The notes beneath the pieces were generated by a model. The model had not been told where the DNA came from, ran no database searches, and saw only the letters and a program-made list of their open reading frames with translations. From contig NZ_CP107958.1 of assembly GCF_036075115.1 (NCBI RefSeq), positions 8,618,001 through 8,682,000 of the forward strand: 64,000 nucleotides of DNA. The letters are read 5' to 3'. Each line of letters starts with the position of its first letter. The stretch's first letter is position 1. Origin of the DNA: Streptomyces sp. NBC_00377 (GTDB lineage Bacteria; Actinomycetota; Actinomycetes; Streptomycetales; Streptomycetaceae). Both the position numbers and the translations under genes were made by a program. Positions 1 through 8,595 of the stretch are shown piece after piece.

Positions 1-278
1 GACACCAGAGGCTGGAGAACGCCCGCCGCGACCTCGCCGACCCCCGGCTGCGCGAGCTGCCCATCCACGCCGTCGGAGCCCGCTGGGGCTTCCCCCGCGC
101 AGCCGAGTTCGCGCGGGCGTTCCGCACCGCCTACGGCCTTCCGCCCAGCGCGCTGCGCGAACAGGCCCTGACCGGGGCGCCGGGCGTCCTCCCCGTGACC
201 CGGTCGGTGGACGCTGTGCCAAGCAGTCGTGGACCGTCCGCCAACGACACACCGTCCGCATCTCCCGCATCCTGGTGA
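1..278 (+). CDS. AraC-family transcriptional regulator, C-terminal part (5' end outside window)
   Basis: Only the last 91 codons are present, read from base 3 to a TGA at 276-278. The fragment has the second helix-turn-helix of AraC/XylS regulators: an ENARRDLADPRL helix, then HAVGARWGFPRAAEFARAFR and YGLPPSALRE, the usual end of the family's DNA-binding domain. About 35 further residues are Ser/Pro/Ala-rich and have weaker third-position GC bias, so they look like a disordered tail. The sensor domain, and so the ligand, cannot be seen. The DHA2 exporter gene follows on the same strand after 250 bp and could be a target, but that is inference. Confidence 0.85.
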   Translation, partial: HQRLENARRDLADPRLRELPIHAVGARWGFPRAAEFARAFRTAYGLPPSALREQALTGAPGVLPVTRSVDAVPSSRGPSANDTPSASPASW

Positions 279-531
279 TCGCCGCGGCGTACCACCGCGG
301 CATCCGGGCCCGTGCCAGGACGACGGGGGAGTCCTGGCACGGCGCGCGTGCCCGACGCGCCGCGGAGAACGGCACCCGCATCGCCTCGGTCCGCGTCCCG
401 CACACGGCCCGCGGATGATCGAGTGGTGACGGTCAGGCCACGGGCGTAGCGTCTATCGATGGACCCGACAGTGGACGCCTTTTCGTTCACCGACCTCTTC
501 CCCGGGCCCGTCCCCGATCAGGCGACATGTC

Positions 532-2085
532 ATGAGCAGTGTTCCGCAGCCGACCTCGGCAACCCGGCCCACCGCCCGACAGGACGGCGGAGGCAACGCG
601 ATGGCGCTGCTGGTCATCGCGTCCTGCCAGCTGATGGTGGTCCTCGACATCACCATCGTGAACATCGCCCTGCCGGACATCCAGCGTTCCCTGGGCTTCT
701 CCACCACCAGCCTCGCGTGGGTGGTCAACGCCTACACCCTGACCTTCGGCGGCCTGCTGCTGCTCGGCGGCCGGGTCGGCGACATCCTCGGCAGACGCCG
801 GGTGTTCGTCTTCGGAGTGCTGCTCTTCGTGCTCGCCTCGCTGCTCGGCGGACTCGCCCAGAACGAGGCCCAACTCCTCGCGGCACGCGCCCTCCAGGGC
901 GTCGGCGGCGCCATCGCGTCCCCGACCGCCCTCTCCCTCGTCAGCACGACGTTCCCGGAAGGACCGCAGCGCAACCGGGCGTTCGGCGTCTTCGCCGCCG
1001 TCTCGGCGGGCGGTGGCGCGATCGGCCTGCTCGCGGGCGGGATCCTGGTCGAGTACCTCAACTGGCGGTGGGTGCTGTTCGTCAACGTCCCCATCGGACT
1101 GCTCATCGCCCTCGCCACGCCCCGCTACATCAAGGAGTCCGAACGCCACCCCGGCCACTTCGACATCGCCGGTGCGCTGACCTCCACCGTGGGCATGGTG
1201 CTGCTGGTGTACGGGTTCATCAGAGCCGCGCAGGAAGGGTGGCGGGACACTCTCACCATCGCCTCGTTCGTCGCGGCCGTCGTCGTCCTCGCCGTGTTCG
1301 TCCTGGTCGAGCGGCGCTCGCGGCAGCCGATCACGCCACTGCACATGTTCGCCGACCGCAACCGGGCGGGCACCTACGGCATCATGCTGTGCCTCGCCGC
1401 CGCGATCTTCGGCATGTTCTTCTTCCTCACGCTCTTCGTGCAGAACGTGCTCGGCTTCAGCCCGCTCGCGGCCGGTTTCGCCTTCCTCCCGGTCAGCGCG
1501 GTCATCGCGGTCGGCGCCGGACTGGCCTCACGGTTCCTGCCCAGGTACGGACCCAAGCCCTTCATGGTGGTGGGCGCGCTCCTCGCGGCGGGGGGTCTGT
1601 CCTGGCTGACCCTGACCGACGTCGACTCCACGTACGCGGGCAGCGTCCTCGGCCCGATGCTCGTCTTCAGCCTGGGCATGGGCATGGAGTTCGTCTCCCT
1701 CACGCTGATGGCGCTGTCCAACGTGTCGCCGCTGGAGACCGGCGCGGCCTCCGGCCTCCTCAACGCCACCCAGCAGGTGGGCGGTTCGCTCGGACTGTCC
1801 ATCCTCGTCACCATGTACGGCACGGCCAGCCGCAACGAGGCGCAGAACCAGATCCCCGACTTCCTGGCCCAGGCGACGCCGGCCGAACGCCTGAGTTTCC
1901 GACGCACCGGCCTCCTGCCCGCACCCTGGTCCGACGAGGTCCTCACGGCCGGCGTCTCGGCCTCCTTCGTGATGGCGGCGATCTTCACGGTCCTGGCCGC
2001 CCTGATCGCGATCTTGGTCATCCAGGTCCGGCCCTCCGACCTGGAACGCCTCAAGGGCGGCCCGGTTCCGGGCGGCGGAGCCTGA
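532..2085 (+). CDS. MFS transporter, DHA2 (EmrB/QacA-like) drug exporter
   Basis: A 517-residue polytopic membrane protein of the 14-TM DHA2 family, predicted to export drugs or metabolites by proton antiport. It has the family motif VVLDITIVNIALPDI in TM1, GGRVGDILGRRR (motif A) in loop 2-3, LQGVGGAIASPTA near TM4 and NWRWVLFVNVPIG after TM5-6. The last helix ends near residue 500, before a short cytoplasmic tail. The ATG at 532 gives the usual short N-terminus. An ATG at 601 has a better Shine-Dalgarno sequence (GGAGG about 6 nt upstream) but would start inside TM1, so 532 is preferred. The upstream AraC fragment may regulate it. Substrate is unknown. Confidence 0.93.
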   Translation: MSSVPQPTSATRPTARQDGGGNAMALLVIASCQLMVVLDITIVNIALPDIQRSLGFSTTSLAWVVNAYTLTFGGLLLLGGRVGDILGRRRVFVFGVLLFVLASLLGGLAQNEAQLLAARALQGVGGAIASPTALSLVSTTFPEGPQRNRAFGVFAAVSAGGGAIGLLAGGILVEYLNWRWVLFVNVPIGLLIALATPRYIKESERHPGHFDIAGALTSTVGMVLLVYGFIRAAQEGWRDTLTIASFVAAVVVLAVFVLVERRSRQPITPLHMFADRNRAGTYGIMLCLAAAIFGMFFFLTLFVQNVLGFSPLAAGFAFLPVSAVIAVGAGLASRFLPRYGPKPFMVVGALLAAGGLSWLTLTDVDSTYAGSVLGPMLVFSLGMGMEFVSLTLMALSNVSPLETGAASGLLNATQQVGGSLGLSILVTMYGTASRNEAQNQIPDFLAQATPAERLSFRRTGLLPAPWSDEVLTAGVSASFVMAAIFTVLAALIAILVIQVRPSDLERLKGGPVPGGGA

Positions 2086-2121
2086 CGTCGGCGGAGTCCC
2101 CCGCGTGACGGGACGTCAGGC
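2080..2121 (+). terminator. Stem-loop at the 3' end of the DHA2 exporter gene
   Basis: GCCTGACGTC (2080-2089) is perfectly complementary to GACGTCAGGC (2112-2121), a 10-bp stem with a 22-nt loop. The left arm includes the exporter's stop codon. No U-tract follows, as is common for actinobacterial terminators. Confidence 0.5.
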
Positions 2122-2232
2122 GCCGGTGATCCGGCCGCGACCGGTGGGCGGTGATCGTGGATCTCGGTCGGGGATCGCGTCGTGCACGTACCGCGACCGG
2201 ACGGGTTTGCCGTCGCGGTGAGCGGCAACGCG

Positions 2233-2679
2233 ATGTCCATGAGTGAACCGAACAGGAAGACGAATGAAGAGTCCGCAGCCGAGCGGGTGACCGCGTCCAA
2301 GGCCCGGCGCACCGCGTCCAAGGCGACCGCCCCGGCGGCCCGGGCGGCGAAGGGCGCCGCGACGAGGACGGACGACGCCGCCTCGGCCGCCAAGGCCGGC
2401 GTTCAGCGCTCCGCCGAGGTGACGACCGGTGCCGTGCAGAGCGCCGCGCAGAGCGCCTCGCGGGGCGTCGAGGCGGGCCGCCAGGCGATCGTCGCGACGT
2501 CGGGCCAGGTCGCCGCGACGGCCAGGACGGCCTGGACGGTCATCGCGCACCGCAAGCTGGTCGCCGCCGGTGTCGGGGCCGGTCTGTCGGCGCTGACCGC
2601 GGCCTCGTACGCCGTCGGGCGCCGTTCCGCCCGTCATGCGCACGGTCCCCTCACCCGGCTCACGGGCGGCCGGATCTGA
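2233..2679 (+). CDS. Ala/Lys-rich small protein with C-terminal membrane segment, function unknown
   Basis: About 148 residues from ATG 2233 (GGTGAG about 11 nt upstream), or from ATG 2239. The first ~95 residues are low-complexity, rich in Ala, Lys, Arg and Thr and with repeated KAxxxAxKA-type spacing, giving a long amphipathic helix that recalls phasin-like or histone H1-like proteins without a firm match. Near the C-terminus, KLVAAGVGAGLSALTAASYAV looks like a single membrane-spanning or membrane-lying helix, followed by a basic tail. It is monocistronic, between two stem-loop terminators. I do not recognise a family. Confidence 0.7.
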   Translation: MSMSEPNRKTNEESAAERVTASKARRTASKATAPAARAAKGAATRTDDAASAAKAGVQRSAEVTTGAVQSAAQSASRGVEAGRQAIVATSGQVAATARTAWTVIAHRKLVAAGVGAGLSALTAASYAVGRRSARHAHGPLTRLTGGRI

Positions 2680-2705
2680 CCCCTCACGGTCGCGGTCGGC
2701 AGGTC

Positions 2706-2736
2706 GGCCCCCGGTGTGGACACCACACCGGGGGCC
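2706..2736 (+). terminator. Strong perfect stem-loop terminator
   Basis: A 14-bp perfect inverted repeat, GGCCCCCGGTGTGG (2706-2719) and CCACACCGGGGGCC (2723-2736), with a 3-nt loop. It lies 27 bp after the stop of the Ala-rich protein gene. Confidence 0.8.
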
Positions 2737-2904
2737 GGGCCGTTCCGGGCCCGTGCGTCGTCGGACGGGCCGTGCCGCCACCCACCGCGACGCGCGACGG
2801 GCCCGGGTGAGCGGGCAGCCGGCCCTGGTGAGCCGGCCGGGCCGGCCCCGTCACCTGCCCGCCCATCGGCCGTCTCCTTTCCGGGACTTGATCCGTCCGG
2901 CATC

Positions 2905-2967
2905 TTGACCTTGGTCAGGACCGAGGCTTAGCGTTCCCGCGTTCGCAAGGTATTGAAACGATTCAAT
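2905..2967 (+). promoter_or_regulatory. Promoter and LacI-like operator upstream of the GH106-like gene
   Basis: TTGACC (2905-2910) and TAGCGT (2929-2934) make a -35/-10 pair with an 18-bp spacer. Just downstream lies the perfect inverted repeat ATTGAA (2952-2957), ACGA, TTCAAT (2962-2967). Its core TGAAACGATTCA resembles the CG-centred operators of LacI/GalR sugar repressors. A repressor bound there would block the predicted transcript (start near 2941). No LacI-type gene lies in the window, so the repressor is unknown. Confidence 0.6.
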
Positions 2968-2996
2968 CCATGGCCGACGATCACTTGGGGGCGCTC

Positions 2997-5900
2997 ATGC
3001 GGGGACCGGTCGAGCAGGGCCAGGGAATGTCACGACGCGCGGTCCTGGCCGCCGGTGCGACAGCGGGCATCGCGGCCGCGACGGCCACGGCCCTGGCAGC
3101 CGGGACCCCCGCCGCGGCCGCATCGTCCGCCGTCGGCGGGTCCGGTGCCGCCGACTGGTTCGCCGCTCCCGGCCGGACGGTGCGTCCCAGGTTCCGCTGG
3201 TGGTGGCCGGACGGTCTGGTGAACACGCACGAGATCGCCCGCGAGATCGACCAGATCGCGGACGCGGGTTTCGGCGGCGCGGAGATCGCCGCCGTGCACC
3301 ACAGCGTCAAGGACAAGTCGGTCCTGGACGCGGCGCACCACGGCTGGGGCAGCAGGCCCTGGCGCGACGGCGTCGAGGCCGCGCTGCGCCGCGCCGCCCG
3401 GCGGGGGCTCACCATCGACCTGACCCTCGGCCCGAGCTGGCCCGTCGCGGTCCCCGGAGTCACCCCGGACGACGAGGCGGCCGCCAAGGAACTCGTCCAC
3501 GGCCGGGCCTCGTTGACCGGCGGAGCGACCTTCCGGGGACCTGTGCCGCCGCCCGTGCACGCGCCCGCCGCGGGCGTCACCCGCCGGCGGCTCCTGGCGG
3601 TGCAGGCCGCTCTCGTCGACCCCGCCCACTCCACGCGCAAGGAGACCGGACTCGACGTCTCCAGCGTCCGCGACCTCACCGCCTCCGTCGACGCGGACGG
3701 CAACCTGACCTGGACCGCGCCCGGGACCGGGGAGTGGGTACTGATCTCCTACTGGACGCGGGGCAGCGGCCAGCAGCCCGAGTCCGGCCCGCACTCGGCG
3801 CCCGCCGCCTACGTCGTCGACCACCTGGACCCGGCCGGCACTGCGGCCGTCACCGGCTTCTGGGAGCGGCAGCTGCTGACCCCGGCCCTGCGAAGCCTGC
3901 TGAAGGCTGCGGGCGGCTCCTTCTTCGAGGACTCCGTGGAACTGGAGACGGACGGCCTGACCTGGACCACCTCGCTGCCGGACGCCTTTGCGAAGCACAC
4001 AGGACGGCCCCTGCTGCCCTACCTGCCCGCCCTCGTCCTCAGCGACAGCAACCAGGTGTTCGCCTTCGAGGCGCAGTTGACCCGGCAGATCAGACACGAC
4101 TTCTGGGAGACCTTCTCGGAACTGTTCAACCGTCACCACGTCCGCGCGCTGCGGGACTGGGCCCACTCCCTGGGCATGACCCTGCGCGCCCAGCCCTACG
4201 GACTCCAGACCGACGCGATCGGGTCCGCCGCGCTTCTCGACGTTCCCGAGGGCGAATCGCTGGGCTTCAAGAACCTCGACGACTACCGCTGTCTCGCCGG
4301 CGGCCGGGACATGGCCGGCCACACCGTGCTGTCCTGCGAGGCGGGCGCCTACAACGGCACCGCCTACAGCACCACCTGGGACCGTTTCCTGCGCACCATG
4401 GGCGGCGCCTACGCGGCGGGCGTCAACCAGACCGTCGTGCACGGCTTCTCCTACGCCGACGCACCCGGTGCGAGCTGGCCCGGCTTCGCCGCCTTCAGCC
4501 CTTACAACGGCGGCCCCGGGTACGGGGAGTCGTGGGGGCCCCGGCAGCCCAGCTGGCAGCACGTTCCGGACATCGCCGCCTACCTCGGCCGGGTGCACGG
4601 GGTCCTCCAGACCGGCACCGCCCGCGCCGACGTCGCCGTCTTCCGGCAGACCGGCTACGCCGCCACCGGGATCGGCGCGTCCTGGTTCACCGCGACCGGT
4701 GTGCCGCTCGGCTGGACCCACCAGTTCCTCAGCGGTCCGCTGCTCGACCTGCCGAACGCCACCGTCTCGGGCGGCCGGCTGGCGCCGAACGGACCCGCCT
4801 ACAAAGCCCTGTTCGTCGAGGGCGACTTCTTCTACTCCTCCACCCCCAGCCTCGCCACGGCCGACGCCCGCCGCCTGCTGACCCTGGCCCTGGCCGGGCT
4901 GCCGGTCGTCCTGCTGGGCGCCTTCGACCAGCCGCTCACCCCGGGGGTCCCCGACGACGGGGAGAACGACCGGCTGCGGGAGCTCCTCGCCCGTCTGCTC
5001 GCCCTGCCCAACGTCACCCGCATCACGGACAAGGCGGCGGTGGGCGACGCACTCGCCGGACTCGGAGTCACCCCGGACGTACGTCACGCCGGCGCCTCCA
5101 CGCTCCTGAACGCCCACCGGGCCACGCGGGACGCGGACTTCTACTACCTGTGCAACGGCAAGCACGCCGAGACGGTCAAACCGCCCGTGGCCGCCGTCGA
5201 CCACGAAGTGACGCTGCGCCACACCCGCCGTGCCCGGGGCGTGAGGACCGTCCCCTACCTGCTGGACCCCTGGACCGGCGAGGTCACCCGGATCGCCCGG
5301 TACATGGAGGACGAAGGCGACGTCACCGTGCGGGTCGCCCTCCAGCCCGGCCAGGTGATGATCGTCGCACTGGGACGCCCGGGTCTCTTCGGCGACCGCA
5401 ACGGCGCACGGCCGCACGTCCTGGCCACGGACGCGTCCGAAGTACTGTTCCGGGAAAGGGGACTGACGATCCGCTCGCACGAGGCGGGCACCCGTACGAC
5501 ACGGCTCTCCTCGGGCCGTACGGTCACCACGACCTTCCCCTCCGTCCCCGCTCCGGTCACCCCGAGCCGATGGCAGCTGGACGTCGACGACCGGTACCCC
5601 GGAGCCAGCCCGACCCGCACGGAACACGTGCACCGTACCCTGACCCTCGACGCGTTGCTGCCGTGGTCGCGGATCCCCGGGCTGGCCGACTCCGCGGGCA
5701 TCGGCCGCTACCGCACGACGATCGACCTGCCGCCCGACTGGACCTCCTCGCACGGTGCCCGGCTGGAACTCGGCCAGGTCTCCGACACGGCCCGCGTCAC
5801 CGTCAACGGCACGGCCGCCCCGGCCCTCGACCGTCTCCACCAGGTCGTCGACGTGGGCTCCCTGCTCCGGCGCGGCCGCAACGTGATCGAGGTGGAGGTG

Positions 5901-6026
5901 GCGATCCCCCTGGTCAACCGACTCAGGGTCGTCCAGCCGGCGGTCTTCGGGGCCCTCGCCCGGCAGGACCACGGACTCATGGGCCCGGTACGCCTGGTGC
6001 CGTACGGGCAGGCCACCATCGGCTGA
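2997..6026 (+). CDS. Secreted GH106-like alpha-L-rhamnosidase
   Basis: About 1,009 residues, predicted to be exported and to release L-rhamnose from plant or microbial polysaccharide. The N-terminus has a Tat-like signal (SRRAVLAAG followed by an Ala-rich hydrophobic stretch). The mature protein opens with the family hallmark FRWWWPDG and GFGGAEIAAVH. Acidic segments FFEDSVELE and SCEAGAYNGTAYSTTWDRF probably line the active site. The last ~110 residues (RYRTTIDLPPDW, LELGQVSDTARVTVNG, GRNVIEVEV) form a galactose-binding-like beta-sandwich, as in GH106 enzymes. In-frame ATGs exist at 2970, 2997 and 3027; 2997 follows a G-rich stretch, while 3027 (MSRRAV) gives the shortest signal peptide. A LacI-like operator precedes it, consistent with sugar induction. 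The family call is good; substrate specificity is inferred. Confidence 0.85.
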   Translation: MRGPVEQGQGMSRRAVLAAGATAGIAAATATALAAGTPAAAASSAVGGSGAADWFAAPGRTVRPRFRWWWPDGLVNTHEIAREIDQIADAGFGGAEIAAVHHSVKDKSVLDAAHHGWGSRPWRDGVEAALRRAARRGLTIDLTLGPSWPVAVPGVTPDDEAAAKELVHGRASLTGGATFRGPVPPPVHAPAAGVTRRRLLAVQAALVDPAHSTRKETGLDVSSVRDLTASVDADGNLTWTAPGTGEWVLISYWTRGSGQQPESGPHSAPAAYVVDHLDPAGTAAVTGFWERQLLTPALRSLLKAAGGSFFEDSVELETDGLTWTTSLPDAFAKHTGRPLLPYLPALVLSDSNQVFAFEAQLTRQIRHDFWETFSELFNRHHVRALRDWAHSLGMTLRAQPYGLQTDAIGSAALLDVPEGESLGFKNLDDYRCLAGGRDMAGHTVLSCEAGAYNGTAYSTTWDRFLRTMGGAYAAGVNQTVVHGFSYADAPGASWPGFAAFSPYNGGPGYGESWGPRQPSWQHVPDIAAYLGRVHGVLQTGTARADVAVFRQTGYAATGIGASWFTATGVPLGWTHQFLSGPLLDLPNATVSGGRLAPNGPAYKALFVEGDFFYSSTPSLATADARRLLTLALAGLPVVLLGAFDQPLTPGVPDDGENDRLRELLARLLALPNVTRITDKAAVGDALAGLGVTPDVRHAGASTLLNAHRATRDADFYYLCNGKHAETVKPPVAAVDHEVTLRHTRRARGVRTVPYLLDPWTGEVTRIARYMEDEGDVTVRVALQPGQVMIVALGRPGLFGDRNGARPHVLATDASEVLFRERGLTIRSHEAGTRTTRLSSGRTVTTTFPSVPAPVTPSRWQLDVDDRYPGASPTRTEHVHRTLTLDALLPWSRIPGLADSAGIGRYRTTIDLPPDWTSSHGARLELGQVSDTARVTVNGTAAPALDRLHQVVDVGSLLRRGRNVIEVEVAIPLVNRLRVVQPAVFGALARQDHGLMGPVRLVPYGQATIG

Positions 6027-6074
6027 GGCTGAGGCTGAGGCTGAGGCTGAGGCTGAGGCTGAGGCTGAGGCTGA
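6021..6074 (+). repeat. Hexanucleotide microsatellite (GGCTGA)x9 covering the GH106 stop codon
   Basis: Nine perfect copies of GGCTGA run from 6021 to 6074. The gene's TGA stop (6024-6026) is the second half of copy 1, so every later copy supplies another in-frame TGA. Degenerate GTCGAGGCGGGG-type repeats continue to about 6110. The rest of the gap to 6301 shows no gene. Confidence 0.95.
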
Positions 6075-6301
6075 AGTCGAGGCGGGGCGAGTCGAGGCGG
6101 GGGCGGGGACGGAAGTCTGAGTCGCGTTCGGAGTCGGCGCAGGCGCCGGCGAGGGCCCGGGCGTACGACGGGCCGCGTCCTTCGGATGTGTCCCGGCCGC
6201 CGAAGTGACCGCCGTCGTCGGCGCGTTCACCTCCCTTCGTCGCGTGGACGCAGACCATCGGCCGACTGCGCCCGGCGCCCCGCTCCCGCACCGTGGAGGA
6301 C

Positions 6302-7453
6302 ATGGAGACGAATCGGATCAGCCGGGCCGGGTTCCTGGCCGGCGCGGCGGCGGTCGGTGCCGCGGCCGCGCTCGGGCCGGCCGCACCGGCCCACGCCACG
6401 CGGCGACGGCGCGGACTGCGACGCAGGGGCGTCGTCTACACCGTGGGGGAGGGCGAGACCCCGGCCACGGGGTGGAACGCCCGGCGGATGCGCGCGGACC
6501 TGCGCGCCATCCGCCGCGACCTGCACGCCGACACCGTCGACGTCACGGGGGACGGAGTCGAACGCCTCGCGGCGACCGCGGCCGAGGCGGCCGAACTCGG
6601 CCTGCACATCTGGCTCCAGCCCACCCTGGGGGACGTCCCGGCGAGCGACGTCCTCGAACACCTCGCGGAGACCGGCCGGGTCGCGCAGCGGCTGCGCGAC
6701 CAGGGCGCGAGCGTCGACTTCAGTGTGGGCTGCGAGTTCTGGCTGTTCGTGCCGGGCATCGTGCCGGGGGAGACGGTCCTGGAGCGCATACGCAACCTCA
6801 TGGACGGCGCCTACGACCCCGTCGCCATGCAGCGTCGGCTGGACGCCTTCACGGCCCGTGCCGCCAGGACCGGCCGCTCGGTCTTCGACGGCCGGCTGTC
6901 GTACGCCGCCGCACAGGACGACCAGGTCGACTGGTCCTTGTTCGACATCGTCGGCATCGACTACTACTCGTCCTACCGGCGACCCGCCGACCACCTGAGG
7001 GAGCTGCGCCGCTACTCGGGCCGGGGCAAGCCGCTGGCCGTCACCGAGTTCGGCACCTGCGCCTATGTGGGCGCCCCGGACACGGGTGGCATGGGATGGG
7101 ACGTCGTCGACCACGACAAGGATCCCGAGGAGATCAAGGGCCACCTGGTCCGCAGCGAACGCACCCAGGCCGACTACGTCACCGCGCTCCTCGACGTCTT
7201 CGAGTCGGCGGGACTCTACGCGGCGATGGCCTTCGAGTTCGTCACCCCCGACGCCCCGCACCGCGCCGACGACCCGCGCCACGACCTCGACATGGCCTCC
7301 TACGCCGTCACCAGGACCGTCCACGAACGCCCCGGCCACCCGGAGTGCGGCTGGCACTGGGAACCGAAGGAGGCCTTCCACGCCCTGGCCCGCCACTACG
7401 GTGACCGCGCGGCGGGGACCTCGCGCCGGGACGAAGGGAGAACGCCCCGGTGA
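6302..7453 (+). CDS. Secreted TIM-barrel hydrolase-like protein (often labelled 'abortive infection')
   Basis: About 383 residues from ATG 6302, with GGAGGA just upstream. The N-terminal ~35 residues form a signal peptide (SRAGFLAGAAAVGAAAALG, then APAHA). The mature part resembles a clan GH-A (beta/alpha)8 glycosidase: strand-like HIWLQPTLGD, then SVGCEFWLFVPG with a Glu where the acid/base would sit, FDIVGIDYYSSYR, and PLAVTEFGTCAYVG with a Glu in the nucleophile position. Close Streptomyces relatives are, as I recall, annotated 'abortive phage infection protein'. Secretion and fold argue for a glycoside hydrolase rather than phage defence. It follows the GH106-like gene on the same strand, suggesting a related substrate. 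Activity is unproven. Confidence 0.7.
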   Translation: METNRISRAGFLAGAAAVGAAAALGPAAPAHATRRRRGLRRRGVVYTVGEGETPATGWNARRMRADLRAIRRDLHADTVDVTGDGVERLAATAAEAAELGLHIWLQPTLGDVPASDVLEHLAETGRVAQRLRDQGASVDFSVGCEFWLFVPGIVPGETVLERIRNLMDGAYDPVAMQRRLDAFTARAARTGRSVFDGRLSYAAAQDDQVDWSLFDIVGIDYYSSYRRPADHLRELRRYSGRGKPLAVTEFGTCAYVGAPDTGGMGWDVVDHDKDPEEIKGHLVRSERTQADYVTALLDVFESAGLYAAMAFEFVTPDAPHRADDPRHDLDMASYAVTRTVHERPGHPECGWHWEPKEAFHALARHYGDRAAGTSRRDEGRTPR

Positions 7454-7546
7454 GCAGGCGAGGGCCCGAGGCGGGGCACGGCACGCGTGGTCCGGTTGCC
7501 GTCCCGCCCGACGCATGGAGCGGTCCATCGCGGTTACTCCGGTGTC

Positions 7547-8587
7547 ATGGCAGGAACATCGAATTCCGAACCCGACGAGGCCACGTCGTCGGTGTCCGGA
7601 CGTGAGCAGACCGTGGGGCCGGACGAGCAGGTGGAGCGCCGGGCGCCGGACGGGCCGGGCAAGTTGCCGAAGCGGTCGTGGTCGGCCGTGCTCAAGGGCA
7701 CGCTGCGGGAGTTCCAGGACGACGAGCTGACGGACCGGGCGGCGGCGCTCACCTACTACGGCGTGCTGTCGCTGTTCCCGGCTCTGCTGGTACTGGTGTC
7801 GTTCCTGGGCCTGGCCGGGAAGTCGGCGACCGACGAAGTACTGGTCAACCTGCGCAAGGTGGCCCCGGGGTCGGCCCGGGACATCATCAGCGACGCGGTG
7901 CAGCAGTTGCAGGGCCGGGGCGGCGTCGGCTCGCTCATGGCGATCGTCGGTCTCGTGCTGGCGGTGTGGTCGGCGTCCGGCTACACGGCCGCCTTCATCC
8001 GCTGCGCCAACGCGGTGTACGACATACCCGAGGGCCGGCCGGTGTGGAAGGTGCTGCCGCTGCGTGTGGGCGTGACGGTGGTGCTTCTGGTGCTCGCGGT
8101 GGCCAGCGCGCTGATCGTGGTCTTCACCGGCGGCCTCGCCCGGCAGGCCGGCGCCGCGCTGGGCGTCGGCGACACGGCGCTGGCCGTGTGGTCGATCGCG
8201 AAGTGGCCCGTGCTGGTGGTCCTGGTCACGATCATGATCGCCCTGCTGTACTGGGCGACGCCGAACGTCCGGGGCCGCGGCCTGCGGTGGATCACGCCCG
8301 GGAGCGTGCTGGCGCTGTTGCTCTGGTTGATCGCCTCGGCCGGCTTCGCCTTCTACGTCGCCAACTTCGGTTCGTACAACAAGACCTACGGCACGCTCGC
8401 GGGCGTGATCGTCTTCCTGGTGTGGCTGTGGATCAGCAACATGGCGATCCTGCTCGGCCTGGAGTTCGACGCCGAACTGGCGCGGCAGCGCGCCGTCGCC
8501 GGCGGGCTGCCCCGGGACGAGGAACCCTACGTCGAGCCCCGGGACACCCGCGCCTGGAGCGAGGAGGACAAGCGACGCGTGGAATGA
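7547..8587 (+). CDS. YihY/BrkB-family integral membrane protein
   Basis: About 346 residues. After a ~55-residue hydrophilic N-terminus, LTDRAAALTYYGVLSLFPALLVLVS is the family signature (A-[AL]-x-[TA]-[YF]-Y-x-[LF]-x-x-[LF]-x-P). Six hydrophobic segments follow, ending with the conserved YGTLAGVIVFLVWLWISNMAILLGLEFDAEL. The C-terminal tail is acidic and cytoplasmic. The family was once called ribonuclease BN; its true function is unsettled and membrane integrity or transport roles have been proposed. ATG 7547 is preferred over upstream GTG 7487, which would add a proline/basic leader. It converges with the deacetylase gene, leaving only 8 bp. Confidence 0.9.
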   Translation: MAGTSNSEPDEATSSVSGREQTVGPDEQVERRAPDGPGKLPKRSWSAVLKGTLREFQDDELTDRAAALTYYGVLSLFPALLVLVSFLGLAGKSATDEVLVNLRKVAPGSARDIISDAVQQLQGRGGVGSLMAIVGLVLAVWSASGYTAAFIRCANAVYDIPEGRPVWKVLPLRVGVTVVLLVLAVASALIVVFTGGLARQAGAALGVGDTALAVWSIAKWPVLVVLVTIMIALLYWATPNVRGRGLRWITPGSVLALLLWLIASAGFAFYVANFGSYNKTYGTLAGVIVFLVWLWISNMAILLGLEFDAELARQRAVAGGLPRDEEPYVEPRDTRAWSEEDKRRVE

Positions 8588-8595
8588 GCGGGCCG

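Noticed and set aside
229-429. 66-residue plus-strand frame and a 48-codon GTG frame at 275-418 overlapping the AraC stop (GTGA)
   Set aside because: Short, no domain or ribosome site; the second has good GC3 and a coupling overlap but no recognisable product, so it may be a remnant only.
6060-6208. LRLRLR / SLSLSL peptides from the hexanucleotide tract
   Set aside because: Artefacts of reading the microsatellite in other frames.
3030-6230. Long minus-strand frame (about 1,066 codons) opposite the GH106-like gene
   Set aside because: Antisense shadow typical of very high GC3; the product is Gly/Arg/Val-rich without domains, and the plus strand is a clear enzyme.
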